From Yoonia sp. BS5-3 (lineage in GTDB: Bacteria; Pseudomonadota; Alphaproteobacteria; Rhodobacterales; Rhodobacteraceae), in contig NZ_CP150951.2 in assembly GCF_038069655.2 (NCBI RefSeq), forward strand, positions 496,001-560,000: 64,000 bases of DNA, in the 5' to 3' direction. Position numbers and translations under genes: made by a program. The stretch's first letter is position 1; each line of letters opens with the position of its first letter. This document shows positions 33,026-43,132 of this stretch, in pieces. The notes below the pieces were generated by a model. That model was not told the origin of the DNA. It did not search any database and saw only the letters and a list, made by a program, of their open reading frames with translations.

Positions 33026-35494
33026 ATGGCGCTTCGCACACGCAGTTTTCTGGACGAACGGCGCGAAATGCTGGCCGCGTCACCTGCCGCCGTAAACGGG
33101 ATCGCCGGAATTGAGATCACAGGTGCTGCGGCCATTTTGCGTTTCGTCAAAGACACACCTGGCGCAGGCGGCGTTCCCAATGTCGCGCTTGGACCGTCCG
33201 ATTTTCAGGTCATTGGGGGCGATCGCATTCGCGGTGTGGCCGTTGAAACGATCACGCCCAACGGCGATGATCTGTTGCTGACCTTCTCGCGCGAGGGGGA
33301 TTTTTCGACCTATACTTTGGTGATCGATCCCGCCCTACCCGGCTATGATCCAATACTGCGCGAAATCCCATTCCGGTTCCGGGTGCATTGCGACACGGAT
33401 CTTGATTGCGAAGCTGATCCAGACTTGCCGCCAGCTCCGCCCCCAGAACCACGGCTTGATTATCTCGCGCGTGATTATGAAAGCTACCGGGCGATGATGC
33501 TGGACCGGCTTGCGGTCACCACGCCCACGATGACCGAACGGCATCCGGCATCGCTTGAAATGACCATTGTCGAGTGGATGGCGGCCTTGGGCGATGAGCT
33601 TAGCTACAAGCTCGATAAAGTTGCGACCGAGTATTCCCTTGAAACCGCGCGGCTGCGCCAGTCTGCGGCCCGCCATGCCCAGCTGATCGGGTACGCGATG
33701 CATAACGGTGCGTCGGCCCGTGTGCTGGCGCAGGTCAATGTCAGTACCGCCTTTGCCCCCTCGGCCAGCGACCTGACATTCGTGACAAATATGCCCAGCC
33801 TTGGTGCGCCCGTCGTGGCCCAGACCCGGCTGGCAGAGGCACATGCCAATGGCGCGCTGATCTTTGAGCCCAAGCACGACATGACCCTAACCCCGGCCCA
33901 TAACAGGATCGCGCTGCATCATTGGGGTGACCCCGATGCGATCCTCGCTGAAGGCGCGACCGAGGCATGGTTGCGCGACCCCGATCAGGTTCTCACTCTG
34001 TCTGCAGGCGATTTGCTGATCCTCGTCGAAGAACGTGATCCAGCAACAGGCCAGGCCGCGGATGCCGACCCGACCCACCGGCAAGCAGTGCGGCTTATCG
34101 CAGACCCTGAAACAGTTGAAGACCCGCTTGAGATCGTGGATGGCAGCCCGCTGCGCGTGCACCGGATTACGTGGGCGGCCAATGACGCGCTTGGGTTTTC
34201 ACTCTGTGTGGGTGCACGCGCCGCAGGGCAAGAACTGGCCCATATATTGGGTAATATCGTCGTGGCCGATCATGGATACACCCTGGAAAACAACGAGCCA
34301 TTGGGCATAGCACCCCTGCGCACGGATCCGGAACTGGTCGCCGATCCGGCGCTTCCCGGTCCACCCAAGTCACTGGCGGCATTGGATCGTGCCCGCCCCT
34401 TTGCACCTAGGCTGCAACATAAAGACCTGACATTCTCAGCCGGTCCTTTCACGCCCGGCGATCCCACACTGCCTGCGTCGCAAATCACAGCGATCGATCC
34501 AGGCCAGACCCGGGCCGATATTTACCTCAGTTCGACGCTTGAACCTGATCGTTGGGCGGCGCGGCGCGATCTATTGGAAGACGGACCAAACGCGCTGGTC
34601 TTCGTGCCCGAGGTGACTGCAGACGGGACGACAACGCTGCGCTTTGGACGCAGCCACGGTGATATATCGTCAACCCATGGAAAAACCCCGGTGGCCGGGG
34701 ATGAATTTGCAGCGCATTACCGGATCGGGACCGGGCCCAGCGGTAACATTGGCGCCGGGGCTTTAGCACATATCGCCGCCTCGCCGCTGGCGATTGGCAA
34801 CGTGATCTCAGTGACCAATCCACTGCCCGCCGCGGGTGGCACGGGGCGGGAAACGATTGCGGAAGTACGGCAGCGCGCACCGGTCAGTTTTCACAAACAG
34901 CAGCGGGCCGTCACGCTGGCAGATTATGAAAACCTGCTGAACGCGCACCCCGAAGTGCAACGCGCCCATGCGCGCAAACGTTGGCTGGGTGGCTGGTCCG
35001 CAATCTTCCTGTCCGTCGACCGCATTGGCAGCATGGATGTGGATGACGCGTTCAAGGAAATGCTGCTAAACTACATCGAGCCGCAACGCATGATGGGGCA
35101 TGATGTGACCATCGACGCACCGATCTATGTGCCGCTCACGGTGGCGCTGAAGGCCTGCGTTGCAGATGATCACTTTGCCGAAGATGTCGAAGACGCGCTG
35201 CAAGAGGCATTTTCGACAGGATATCAACGCAACGGCGAAAAGGCCTTTTTTCACCCCGACAATGTCACCTTCTCATCGCGTATTTATCTGTCCCATATCT
35301 ATCGGCAGGCAATGGCAATACCCGGCGTGCGGGACATTCATGTGCTGGATTTTCGGCGCGCGGCGGCAAATGCAACACAGGCCATCGACGAAGGCCTTCT
35401 GACATTCGGACCCCGAGAAATCCCTGTGTTGGCCAATGACCCCAACTACCCCGATCAGGGCAGACTGACGATCACGGCGGAGGGCGGCAGATGA
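33026..35494 (+). CDS. Baseplate J-like protein, first copy (Afp11-like wedge)
   Basis: 822 residues. Recognised by LDYLARDYESYRAMMLDRLAVTTPTMTERHPASLEMTIVEWMAALGDELSYKLDKVATEYSLETARLRQSA in parts and the later J-domain (VTNPLPAAGGTGRETIAEVRQRAPVSFHKQQRAVTLADYENL), each trait of putative baseplate assembly proteins. The ATG at 33026 follows the gp25 stop by one base. Two such wedge proteins dimerise around the hub in eCIS baseplates, and the second is the next gene. Confidence 0.92.
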   Translation: MALRTRSFLDERREMLAASPAAVNGIAGIEITGAAAILRFVKDTPGAGGVPNVALGPSDFQVIGGDRIRGVAVETITPNGDDLLLTFSREGDFSTYTLVIDPALPGYDPILREIPFRFRVHCDTDLDCEADPDLPPAPPPEPRLDYLARDYESYRAMMLDRLAVTTPTMTERHPASLEMTIVEWMAALGDELSYKLDKVATEYSLETARLRQSAARHAQLIGYAMHNGASARVLAQVNVSTAFAPSASDLTFVTNMPSLGAPVVAQTRLAEAHANGALIFEPKHDMTLTPAHNRIALHHWGDPDAILAEGATEAWLRDPDQVLTLSAGDLLILVEERDPATGQAADADPTHRQAVRLIADPETVEDPLEIVDGSPLRVHRITWAANDALGFSLCVGARAAGQELAHILGNIVVADHGYTLENNEPLGIAPLRTDPELVADPALPGPPKSLAALDRARPFAPRLQHKDLTFSAGPFTPGDPTLPASQITAIDPGQTRADIYLSSTLEPDRWAARRDLLEDGPNALVFVPEVTADGTTTLRFGRSHGDISSTHGKTPVAGDEFAAHYRIGTGPSGNIGAGALAHIAASPLAIGNVISVTNPLPAAGGTGRETIAEVRQRAPVSFHKQQRAVTLADYENLLNAHPEVQRAHARKRWLGGWSAIFLSVDRIGSMDVDDAFKEMLLNYIEPQRMMGHDVTIDAPIYVPLTVALKACVADDHFAEDVEDALQEAFSTGYQRNGEKAFFHPDNVTFSSRIYLSHIYRQAMAIPGVRDIHVLDFRRAAANATQAIDEGLLTFGPREIPVLANDPNYPDQGRLTITAEGGR

Positions 35495-38184
35495 CAGATA
35501 CAGCACGCAAACCAACCCCTACTGCAATTGAAAACAGGCCGGGGCTTGATCAAATCGCCGTGCGTATCGGCACGCAGTCACAGTTTTATACAGCAATGAA
35601 GCGCGGGCTGGCGGATGCCAACCGGCCAGGGCTGGCAGGGTTGGGCGCGCAGGCACATGGGGACATCACGCTTGGCTTTCTTGATGCTTGGGCCTCGGTT
35701 CTGGATACCATAACCTTTTATGGCGAGCGTAACGCGAATGAGGCCTATCTGCGCACAGCAACCGAACGTGAAAGCCTCCGGGCCCATGCGCGATTAATCG
35801 GTTACGAACTCGCCCCGGCCAAAGCGGCAGCTGCATATATGGCCTTTATCGCCGAAGACAAAGACGCGCCAGATGCGCCGCTCGAATATGATGCTGGTCT
35901 GCAGGTCCGTTCGATCCCCCGCGATGGCGAGCTGCCCCAAATCTTTGAAACGGTCGAACCACTGGTGGCCCATCACAGATGGAACGCGCTGCAGCCGCGC
36001 ATGTTTGACGACCAGGAACTGGATGCAAACAGCACATCTGTCCGGCTGACGGCAGATGCCGCAATACTCAAGCCCGGCGATCCGATCATGTTCCTGGAAG
36101 ATGAGGTGCCGCAGGCCTTCACCGACGGATCGCAGGACGGGTTCCTGCGCAATGTCATAGGGATCACAGTTTTGGATAATGGGGACCGGCTGGCTGCGCT
36201 ATCGCAAAACCCAACCGCACCGGCCCCCGTGATGTTCGTGATGATGGCACCTATTCTATCTTGGAATACAAGCACGGCCCTCACCACCTCCACATTGACG
36301 CTTGCCTTGGGGGCCGGTGGATGGTCGACCTCGGCGCTGACCACAGCGACCACGTCCAACAATATCTCAATCGCGTCGCTGACGACGGCCATCGGCACAA
36401 TCGCCAGCACCAGCGCACCGCAGCCGATCCTGCCAGCCCTGATGCAGGTACGCGCGGGCTGTTTCGGAAATATCGCTGTGACGCAACCCAGCCCCTTGGC
36501 ACTTGAAGAAACACCGCCCGCCGATCAAACCGCTGAACCGCCCGGGGCGATTACTGAAACCCGTGGACATGTCGACGATGATTTGCCCCCCCAAAACCGG
36601 GTGTTTGTCTATCTGGATCGCGAATATCCAGAGATCGTACCTGGGTCCTACGCGCTGGTCCGAGATTCCGGTAAAGAAGGCATATCAGAGATTTATGCCG
36701 CGACCGCGATCTCGGTTGAGGCATACGGGATGTCCGCCAAGGTCACCCGATTGACGCTGGACGCAACACTGACCGGCCCTGATGGCGGTGTAGCTACATC
36801 CGTTTTCAAAACACGGAGGACCTCAGTCTTTGCCGCGCCAAAACGACTTGATCTGGCACCTTTGCCGGTGTCAGGAGATGTGGGCGCTGCCAATGACATC
36901 ACCGATGCGGACCAATTGCTACTTGGCACTGCCGAGCCTGCGCTGCTTCCCGGCAAAACCATCGCACTGACTGGCGAACGGGCCGATCTGGCCGGGGTCA
37001 TGCAATCAGAATTGCTGACAATCGCAGATAACACCGTGCAAAACGGCATTGCTCTTTTGACATTCACCCGGCAACCCGCATTCACTTATGCGCGCGAGAC
37101 GGTCACGCTGAATGCCAATGTGGCCGAGGCCACGCATGGTGAAACGGTCACCGAAATTCTGGGGGATGGGGACGCCACCCAAGCCTTTGCCACCTATCCG
37201 CTGAAAGCCGCGCCGCTCACCCATGTGGCGGGCAAAACAAGCTCAGGCATGGTCCCGGCGCTTGAGGTGCGCGTGCATGGGGTGCTTTGGGATCTGGTTG
37301 ACGACTTCCGCGCCAGTGGCAGCGAAGACCGGCATTACATCCTTCGGATCACCGAGGATGGAACAGCCCTGATCATCTTTGGCGACGGCATCAACGGGCA
37401 GCGCCCGGCAACCGGACAAGACAACATCGAAGCGGTTTACCGTAAGGGGGCGGGCATGAACGGGATGCTTGAAGCTGGGCAATTGTCATTGCTCGCCAGC
37501 AAACCGGCCGGGCTGAAATCGGTCTGGAACCCGCTGGCACCTGCGGGGGCCGCCGATGCCGAAGCGCTGGAAGATGCGCGGGTCAACGCGCCGCTCAAGG
37601 TACTGACGCTCGGGCGGGCCGTTTCATTGCGTGATTATGAGGATTTTGCGCGCGGCTTTGCAGCCATCGCCAAAGCCCGCGCCGATTGGACATTTGACGG
37701 CTTTGCCAAACCGATCTTTGTGACGGTCGCCGGACAAGCAGGGGCCATCTTGCCCGAAGACGGGGATGACATGACCAACCTGCGCGACGCGCTTGCCGCT
37801 GCAGGTGAGGCGGATCTGCGGGTCACCGTGCGCAACTATTCTCCCGCCGGTTTTGTGGTGAAAGCAGGGCTGTACATCAACGAAAGATATCTGGCCGAGG
37901 ACGTCATCGCAGCGGGGCTTGCGGCACTTGAGGCGGCGTTTAGCTTTGCCGCGCGGAACCTTGGGCAGGGAACCAGCCGGGCGCAAGTCATCGCCGTTTT
38001 GCAAGATGTCGACGGGGTCGACGGCGTTGATCTTGATGCACTTTACCGCAGCGGCCAGCCAGAAACGCTTGAAGACATGCTTGGCTCGGCCCGCCCGCAA
38101 CCGTCACTTGATGGCACAATCCCCGCCCCGGCAGAACTGCTGACGATTGATATAACCGCAACATGGCTGGAGCAAAAAGGATGA
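35491..38184 (+). CDS. Baseplate J-like protein, second copy
   Basis: 897 residues, start overlapping the previous stop. Typical parts include GDITLGFLDAWASVLDTITFYGERNANEAYLRTATERESLRAHARLIGYELAPAKAA near the N-terminus, IIFGDGINGQRPATGQDNIEAVYRKGAGMNG in the centre and LKVLTLGRAVSLRDYEDFARGFAAIAKARADW toward the C-terminus. A low-complexity Ser/Thr/Ala insert (about residues 250-310, with TSTALTTSTLTLALG) is unusual. Together with the first copy it should form the wedge heterodimer. Confidence 0.9.
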   Translation: MTDTARKPTPTAIENRPGLDQIAVRIGTQSQFYTAMKRGLADANRPGLAGLGAQAHGDITLGFLDAWASVLDTITFYGERNANEAYLRTATERESLRAHARLIGYELAPAKAAAAYMAFIAEDKDAPDAPLEYDAGLQVRSIPRDGELPQIFETVEPLVAHHRWNALQPRMFDDQELDANSTSVRLTADAAILKPGDPIMFLEDEVPQAFTDGSQDGFLRNVIGITVLDNGDRLAALSQNPTAPAPVMFVMMAPILSWNTSTALTTSTLTLALGAGGWSTSALTTATTSNNISIASLTTAIGTIASTSAPQPILPALMQVRAGCFGNIAVTQPSPLALEETPPADQTAEPPGAITETRGHVDDDLPPQNRVFVYLDREYPEIVPGSYALVRDSGKEGISEIYAATAISVEAYGMSAKVTRLTLDATLTGPDGGVATSVFKTRRTSVFAAPKRLDLAPLPVSGDVGAANDITDADQLLLGTAEPALLPGKTIALTGERADLAGVMQSELLTIADNTVQNGIALLTFTRQPAFTYARETVTLNANVAEATHGETVTEILGDGDATQAFATYPLKAAPLTHVAGKTSSGMVPALEVRVHGVLWDLVDDFRASGSEDRHYILRITEDGTALIIFGDGINGQRPATGQDNIEAVYRKGAGMNGMLEAGQLSLLASKPAGLKSVWNPLAPAGAADAEALEDARVNAPLKVLTLGRAVSLRDYEDFARGFAAIAKARADWTFDGFAKPIFVTVAGQAGAILPEDGDDMTNLRDALAAAGEADLRVTVRNYSPAGFVVKAGLYINERYLAEDVIAAGLAALEAAFSFAARNLGQGTSRAQVIAVLQDVDGVDGVDLDALYRSGQPETLEDMLGSARPQPSLDGTIPAPAELLTIDITATWLEQKG

Positions 38185-40244
38185 CCCATCTATCCACCGA
38201 CCGCCTGTTTGAACTTCTCCCTGCTTTCCTGCGTATCGCCGATGCCGAGGCGGGCAGACAACACAGACCCGCGGGCGATCCACGCGAGATCGAAGATTTC
38301 GGGCCACTGCGCACATTGGCCTCGCTCATCGCGCGCGAAGCACAGATCGTCGATGAAGGGCTTGATGATCATTATGACAACGCGTTTATCGAAACCTGCG
38401 CGCCTTGGGTAATCCCCTATCTGGGTGAACTTTTGGGCGTGCGGGGTCTGGCAGACATCCCGGAAGGCATCGACATGCGTGCGCGGGTGGCGAATACACT
38501 GGAGCTGCGGGCACGCAAAGGCACGCTTGGCGCATTGGAACAGGCAGCCTCGGACAGTTCAGGCTGGCCCGTGCACGCGGTTGCTTTCTGGAAATTGCTG
38601 GCCCATGCCCAGACCATGCGCCTGCCGCATCTGTCCATGGGGCGCAGTATCGACATGCGCGCCAAACCCGATCTGGCACGGCTGGGCACCGCTTTTGAAC
38701 AAAGCGCCCGCAACATCGAGGTACGGCGTATCAATACGCATGGCGGGCGCTGGAACCTTGGCAATATTGGGCTTTACCTTTGGCGACTGCGCCCTGCACC
38801 AATCACTCAACACCGGGTTTTGCCGGTCACCGGGCGACGGGATTTCAGATTTCATCCGCTGGGATGTGACGCGCAGCTATTCACCCGCACAGACCCAAGC
38901 ATCGGGCTTGACCACCCTGCCGCCATCTTGCGATCCGTCATGGCCGAGGATCCAACCCTTTACGTCGGTGACGGCAAATCAATGCGGATTTGGGTTGGGG
39001 GAACTGAAGTTGATCCAACGACGGTCAGGGCCGCAAATTTGGGCAGCCGCAGCGCACCAGGCGCACCAGAACCGGACTGGACCCGGACCGGCGGCATTGC
39101 CGGGCTGACTTTGATTGATCCAGAATTGGGCCGATTGGTGATTGATCCTGATTTGGCAGGACCAGTGGATGTGTCATGCCAGTTTGCCCAAGCGCTTGAG
39201 CTGGGGGGCGGCGAACATGACCGGGCAGCAACCATCGGCACGCTGGCGGCACCAACCACCATTGCCCCATCCAATGAAATAACCGCCGTGATCAATGGGG
39301 CTGACGGCGCCGGAGACTTCGCATTGGCGCGCTCAACCCATTACCGGGCCAACGGAACCGTAACGGTGCCGGCGGGCGAGACATTGCGACTTGTCGCGCA
39401 AAACGGTGCCTTCCCCACGGTCACCATCGGGGCGGGCGGGCTAGAATTTGCCTTGGGCGCAGGGGCCAGCGTACAGCTGAACGGGCTACGTTTCACCCGC
39501 GATGGAATCACCGTCACCGGCAGCGGTGCTGCGCTCAGCATCACGGATTGCACCTTTGTGCCCGGTCATGCGCTGGATACCAGCGGCGTCGCAACAGATC
39601 CTGGCGCCACATCGCTTGATTGCCAAATGGTCGGGGCTGCCTTGCGCATCGACCGGACGATCAGCGGGCCGATCATTGTCGCCGAAGACATGGATGTAAG
39701 GCTTGGCGAATGCATTCTCGATGCAGGTGATGCTGCGGCGATGGCGTTCTCAACCGCAACAGGGGCAGAGCGGGTAAATGTCAGCTTTGACCGATGCACC
39801 ATTTATGGGCGCGTACAGACATCAGCCTTTGCCGATGGGGCGCGGGTACGGCCCACCGGCTTTGGCGTGGCAATCGGAACGGATGAACGGCTTGCGACCT
39901 CAGATACGCTTTTCGTTGGGCAAAATGCGCCAGCGGTTGCAGCCCTTTACAGGCAAGTCGGATGTATCCGCTTTTCCTATGTGCCGCCCGACGCTCAGGT
40001 GCCCCGGCTCTACCGATGCGTCCGCGATCCAGCACCGGTGCTGGAGGCAACGCGCTACAGCGATCCAGCCTATATGACGCTGGCCGCATGCAGTGACGAA
40101 GCGATCCTGCGGGGGGCCGAAAACAGCGACCAGATGGGCGCCTATAACCGCGCGGCGTGGGGTGCGCGCGCAGATAACATCCGGCGCTCGATCGACGATT
40201 TTCTGCGCTTTGGGCACGCCGCAGGCAGCTTCCATGAGACATAA
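38181..40244 (+). CDS. Tail protein I-like wedge protein with C-terminal beta-helix
   Basis: 687 residues, ATG overlapping the previous stop. The N-terminal ~300 residues (STDRLFELLPAFLRIADAEAG, DNAFIETCAPWVIPYLGELLGV) match phage tail protein I / Afp12-type wedge proteins. From about residue 360 to 620 the sequence changes to regular short strands with small turns (GAGASVQLNGLRFTRDGITVTG, ALSITDCTFVPGHAL) typical of a right-handed beta-helix. That arrangement may expose a binding surface on the baseplate rim. Confidence 0.85.
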   Translation: MTHLSTDRLFELLPAFLRIADAEAGRQHRPAGDPREIEDFGPLRTLASLIAREAQIVDEGLDDHYDNAFIETCAPWVIPYLGELLGVRGLADIPEGIDMRARVANTLELRARKGTLGALEQAASDSSGWPVHAVAFWKLLAHAQTMRLPHLSMGRSIDMRAKPDLARLGTAFEQSARNIEVRRINTHGGRWNLGNIGLYLWRLRPAPITQHRVLPVTGRRDFRFHPLGCDAQLFTRTDPSIGLDHPAAILRSVMAEDPTLYVGDGKSMRIWVGGTEVDPTTVRAANLGSRSAPGAPEPDWTRTGGIAGLTLIDPELGRLVIDPDLAGPVDVSCQFAQALELGGGEHDRAATIGTLAAPTTIAPSNEITAVINGADGAGDFALARSTHYRANGTVTVPAGETLRLVAQNGAFPTVTIGAGGLEFALGAGASVQLNGLRFTRDGITVTGSGAALSITDCTFVPGHALDTSGVATDPGATSLDCQMVGAALRIDRTISGPIIVAEDMDVRLGECILDAGDAAAMAFSTATGAERVNVSFDRCTIYGRVQTSAFADGARVRPTGFGVAIGTDERLATSDTLFVGQNAPAVAALYRQVGCIRFSYVPPDAQVPRLYRCVRDPAPVLEATRYSDPAYMTLAACSDEAILRGAENSDQMGAYNRAAWGARADNIRRSIDDFLRFGHAAGSFHET

Positions 40245-40276
40245 TGCAACATTGATTTGATAAGGAGGGGACAAAA

Positions 40277-43132
40277 ATGAAAGGCGATTTTTCACGCTGG
40301 ACCGCCCCGAACGGGGCACATCAGAATTACAAAGGCGTGCTCATGCAGCAGGGTCGGCCGCAAACGGATGCCGATTGGAACGAACAGGTGCTGCTCACTC
40401 TGGACCGGGCTGAAACGGCTTTGGCCGATGTCATTGGCCCAACCGGCACAGCCAAAGGGGGTGGTGGCTTTGCAATCACCAGCGGTCCGGGTGGTTTTGG
40501 GGTCGGCGCCGGGCGGTATTATTTAGATGGCGCCTTGGTCGAGAACCCAGAGGATACAACCTATGACGATCAAGGCGGCGATGTCGCAGTCCCGCCGCTG
40601 TCCGATGCGGGCGGCAGCGGCACGCAGGTGATCGTCTATCTTGAAGCAAACCACCAACACGTGACGGCACGCGATGACAGCAGATTGGCCGATCCGGCCC
40701 TTGGTGGGATTGATACGGCCACCAGGATCAAAGCGGGTTGGCGTGTCGGTGTCGATCCGGTTGATCTCACCGCTGCCCAGCGCGATGATTTGATTGCCGC
40801 GGTCAGTTGCGGCGCGCCGCCAGCGCTACCGGGATGGGCGGCATCGACAGGGGCAATGACGGCGCGGACCCTGCCCGCCGGAAATCTGCCCCCCAATAGC
40901 GATTGCGAAATCCCGCCAGAGGCAGGCTATCTATCGCAAGAAAACCAGCTTTACCGGGTGCAAATCATCCGGGGCGGCAACCGCGCCCAAGCGCGCTTTG
41001 TCTGGTCACGTGAAAACGGGTCGGTACTGGCCGGGCTGACGCGCAACATCGATGGCGATTTCATGCTGCAAGGCGATCGGGATGACGAAGCGCTTGGCTT
41101 TAAAACCGGTGACTGGGTCGAAATTTACGATGCGGCAGACAGCTACAATATGCGATCTGGCAATCTGCACCGGATCACCATTGCCGGGGACACGGTGACT
41201 TTTGCTCCCGCAATCGCCGATTTTAACGCCCTTGTCCGCCCGCGCGTGCGGCGCTGGGATCACGCGGGCAATACGAACCTTGGGCTGACATTGCTGACCA
41301 CACCGACCGAGCTAGAGCGCGGGATTGAGGTGAGCTTTACAAACGGCACGTACCGCGAAGGCGATTTTTGGGTGTTTGAAGCGCGGGCCGCGACCGGCAA
41401 TATTGTCTGGCCGCAATATCCCATGGCAGACCCTACGGCCCCGGTTCCACCAATGGGCTGGGGGCAAAGGCGCGCAGCCTTGGCGCTTGGCGTGATCCAA
41501 AATGGATCGCTGGACAACATCATTGATCTACGGGCGGAATTTCCATCGCTGACCTGCTTGCAGGCCGAAGATATCGGCTTTGACGACAGCCTCTGCCAAA
41601 TGGGCGCTGAAACGGTGCAAGAGGCGATCGAAAACCTTTGCCAGCGCAGCTCATCGGGGCTTTGCACCATCGTGGTCAGCACTGCTGCCGAGTTGGTAGG
41701 CGCCGTTGAAAAACTGCCCGCCGGGCGTTCAGTGCGGATCTGCCTACGCGCAGGACAATTCCAGTTGCCGCAGACCTTGGTATTTGACCGACTAAGCCAT
41801 GTGACGATCATGGGCACAGGGCCGCAAACCATTGTCAGCGTCGCAAGGGGCGAAGCGGCTTTCGCCTTTGTTGATTGCGCCTCGGTCCGCGTGGTGGATT
41901 TGTCTTTGAATGGCGGGCCAACCGGATTTTCGGAGCAATTGGTGACACAAAACCGGCTTGGGGCCATCAGTACAATCGATTGCGGGGATGCGAGTTTCGA
42001 ACGGCTACGACTGCGCTGCAGATCAGGGCGCGACCGGCAGGCAGCTTGTATCTCAACACGCAATAGCGCGCCGCGCGCGCAGGTACTGGTGCGCGATTGC
42101 CGCATGCAAGTCGGGCAAAGCCAGATTGGGGTTCAGATTATTGGCGCGCGCCGGGCGCTGGTCCAGGACAATCTGATCGGACCAACGCCCGCCCCAGCTG
42201 CGGCTGTCCGGGCCCGGTTCGCCAATGATCCCGTGCTTGTGGCACGATTGCGCAAATCGTTGATCAGTTTCACACCGCGCCCTGGTCAGGGCAAAACTGT
42301 GCAGCTCTATAACCACTTCGGTGAGCCAATGACCCAGCTTTCACTTGCAGAGCTGCACGCGCCCAAACAACAGGTCACCATCAGTGGCGGGCGGCAATCG
42401 GCAAATATCGACGCCCAGGCCGATGCGCTTGTAACGCAAAGGTTGAACCGCGCATTGGCCGCAAACAGCCAGTCCCGTATGGGAACCGACCAAGAAGTAC
42501 GACAGCATGTCATCAACGTGATGGAAGAGGCCATTCGCGGAACAAGCGGGCGGGCCCAGATTGGACCAAGCCAAACCCGGCTTGTAACACTCAATCTGGC
42601 AACAACCCCTTATCTTGCACAAGGCATCACGATCGCAGGGGCTTCTGTGGATGAGGCACAAGTCACCGGCAACCGGATTGATGGGGCGCTTGACGGTATC
42701 CGCATTGCTGCCAGCTCTGACGCTGATCCAGTGCCCGCAGACTGGGTGGTCGTTCAACCGCCGAACATTGTGCAGAACGCGCGGGTGTCAGGCAATGTCA
42801 TCGGGGTACAGCCCTTGGCCGATACTGTAGATGCACATGGGATTTTTCTGGGGCATGTCGAAAGCGCTTCGGTCGGCGAAAACATCATTTCGGGGGCCGC
42901 GCAAAGCACGCCAAATGATAATCCCATGCCGCATTTCGGGCTTTATCAGCACGGGTATCGCGGAACACGGCTGACAATCAGCGAAAATTCGGCACGGCGG
43001 CTCTATCATGGGTTTGCTGTTGTACCGGCCATCGACCCGCAAGATGGCCTGGGTGTGTACAGGCTGCGTGACAACGGCGCACGCAGTTGCGTCAGGCCTT
43101 ATGTTGTCGCCGTAAACGTGCAGGTGATTTGA
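40277..43132 (+). CDS. DUF6519 / right-handed beta-helix baseplate protein
   Basis: 951 residues with a strong GGAGGGG ribosome site. The N-terminus (MKGDFSRWTAPNGAHQNYKG, QQGRPQTDADWNEQ) is the start common to DUF6519 proteins that end eCIS operons. The middle (SVRICLRAGQFQLPQTLVFDRL, HVTIMGTGPQTIVSVARGEAAF) enters a pectate-lyase-like beta-helix that runs to about residue 930. It may be a rim or target-binding component, in place of a classical trimeric fibre gene, which is not found. It is the last gene of the operon and is followed by a hairpin. Confidence 0.85.
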   Translation: MKGDFSRWTAPNGAHQNYKGVLMQQGRPQTDADWNEQVLLTLDRAETALADVIGPTGTAKGGGGFAITSGPGGFGVGAGRYYLDGALVENPEDTTYDDQGGDVAVPPLSDAGGSGTQVIVYLEANHQHVTARDDSRLADPALGGIDTATRIKAGWRVGVDPVDLTAAQRDDLIAAVSCGAPPALPGWAASTGAMTARTLPAGNLPPNSDCEIPPEAGYLSQENQLYRVQIIRGGNRAQARFVWSRENGSVLAGLTRNIDGDFMLQGDRDDEALGFKTGDWVEIYDAADSYNMRSGNLHRITIAGDTVTFAPAIADFNALVRPRVRRWDHAGNTNLGLTLLTTPTELERGIEVSFTNGTYREGDFWVFEARAATGNIVWPQYPMADPTAPVPPMGWGQRRAALALGVIQNGSLDNIIDLRAEFPSLTCLQAEDIGFDDSLCQMGAETVQEAIENLCQRSSSGLCTIVVSTAAELVGAVEKLPAGRSVRICLRAGQFQLPQTLVFDRLSHVTIMGTGPQTIVSVARGEAAFAFVDCASVRVVDLSLNGGPTGFSEQLVTQNRLGAISTIDCGDASFERLRLRCRSGRDRQAACISTRNSAPRAQVLVRDCRMQVGQSQIGVQIIGARRALVQDNLIGPTPAPAAAVRARFANDPVLVARLRKSLISFTPRPGQGKTVQLYNHFGEPMTQLSLAELHAPKQQVTISGGRQSANIDAQADALVTQRLNRALAANSQSRMGTDQEVRQHVINVMEEAIRGTSGRAQIGPSQTRLVTLNLATTPYLAQGITIAGASVDEAQVTGNRIDGALDGIRIAASSDADPVPADWVVVQPPNIVQNARVSGNVIGVQPLADTVDAHGIFLGHVESASVGENIISGAAQSTPNDNPMPHFGLYQHGYRGTRLTISENSARRLYHGFAVVPAIDPQDGLGVYRLRDNGARSCVRPYVVAVNVQVI

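Noticed and set aside
17717..43132. Interpretation as a prophage or simple tailocin
   Set aside because: No head, packaging, integration or lysis genes. The AAA+ ATPase, DUF4255 and DUF4157 genes are traits of eCIS.
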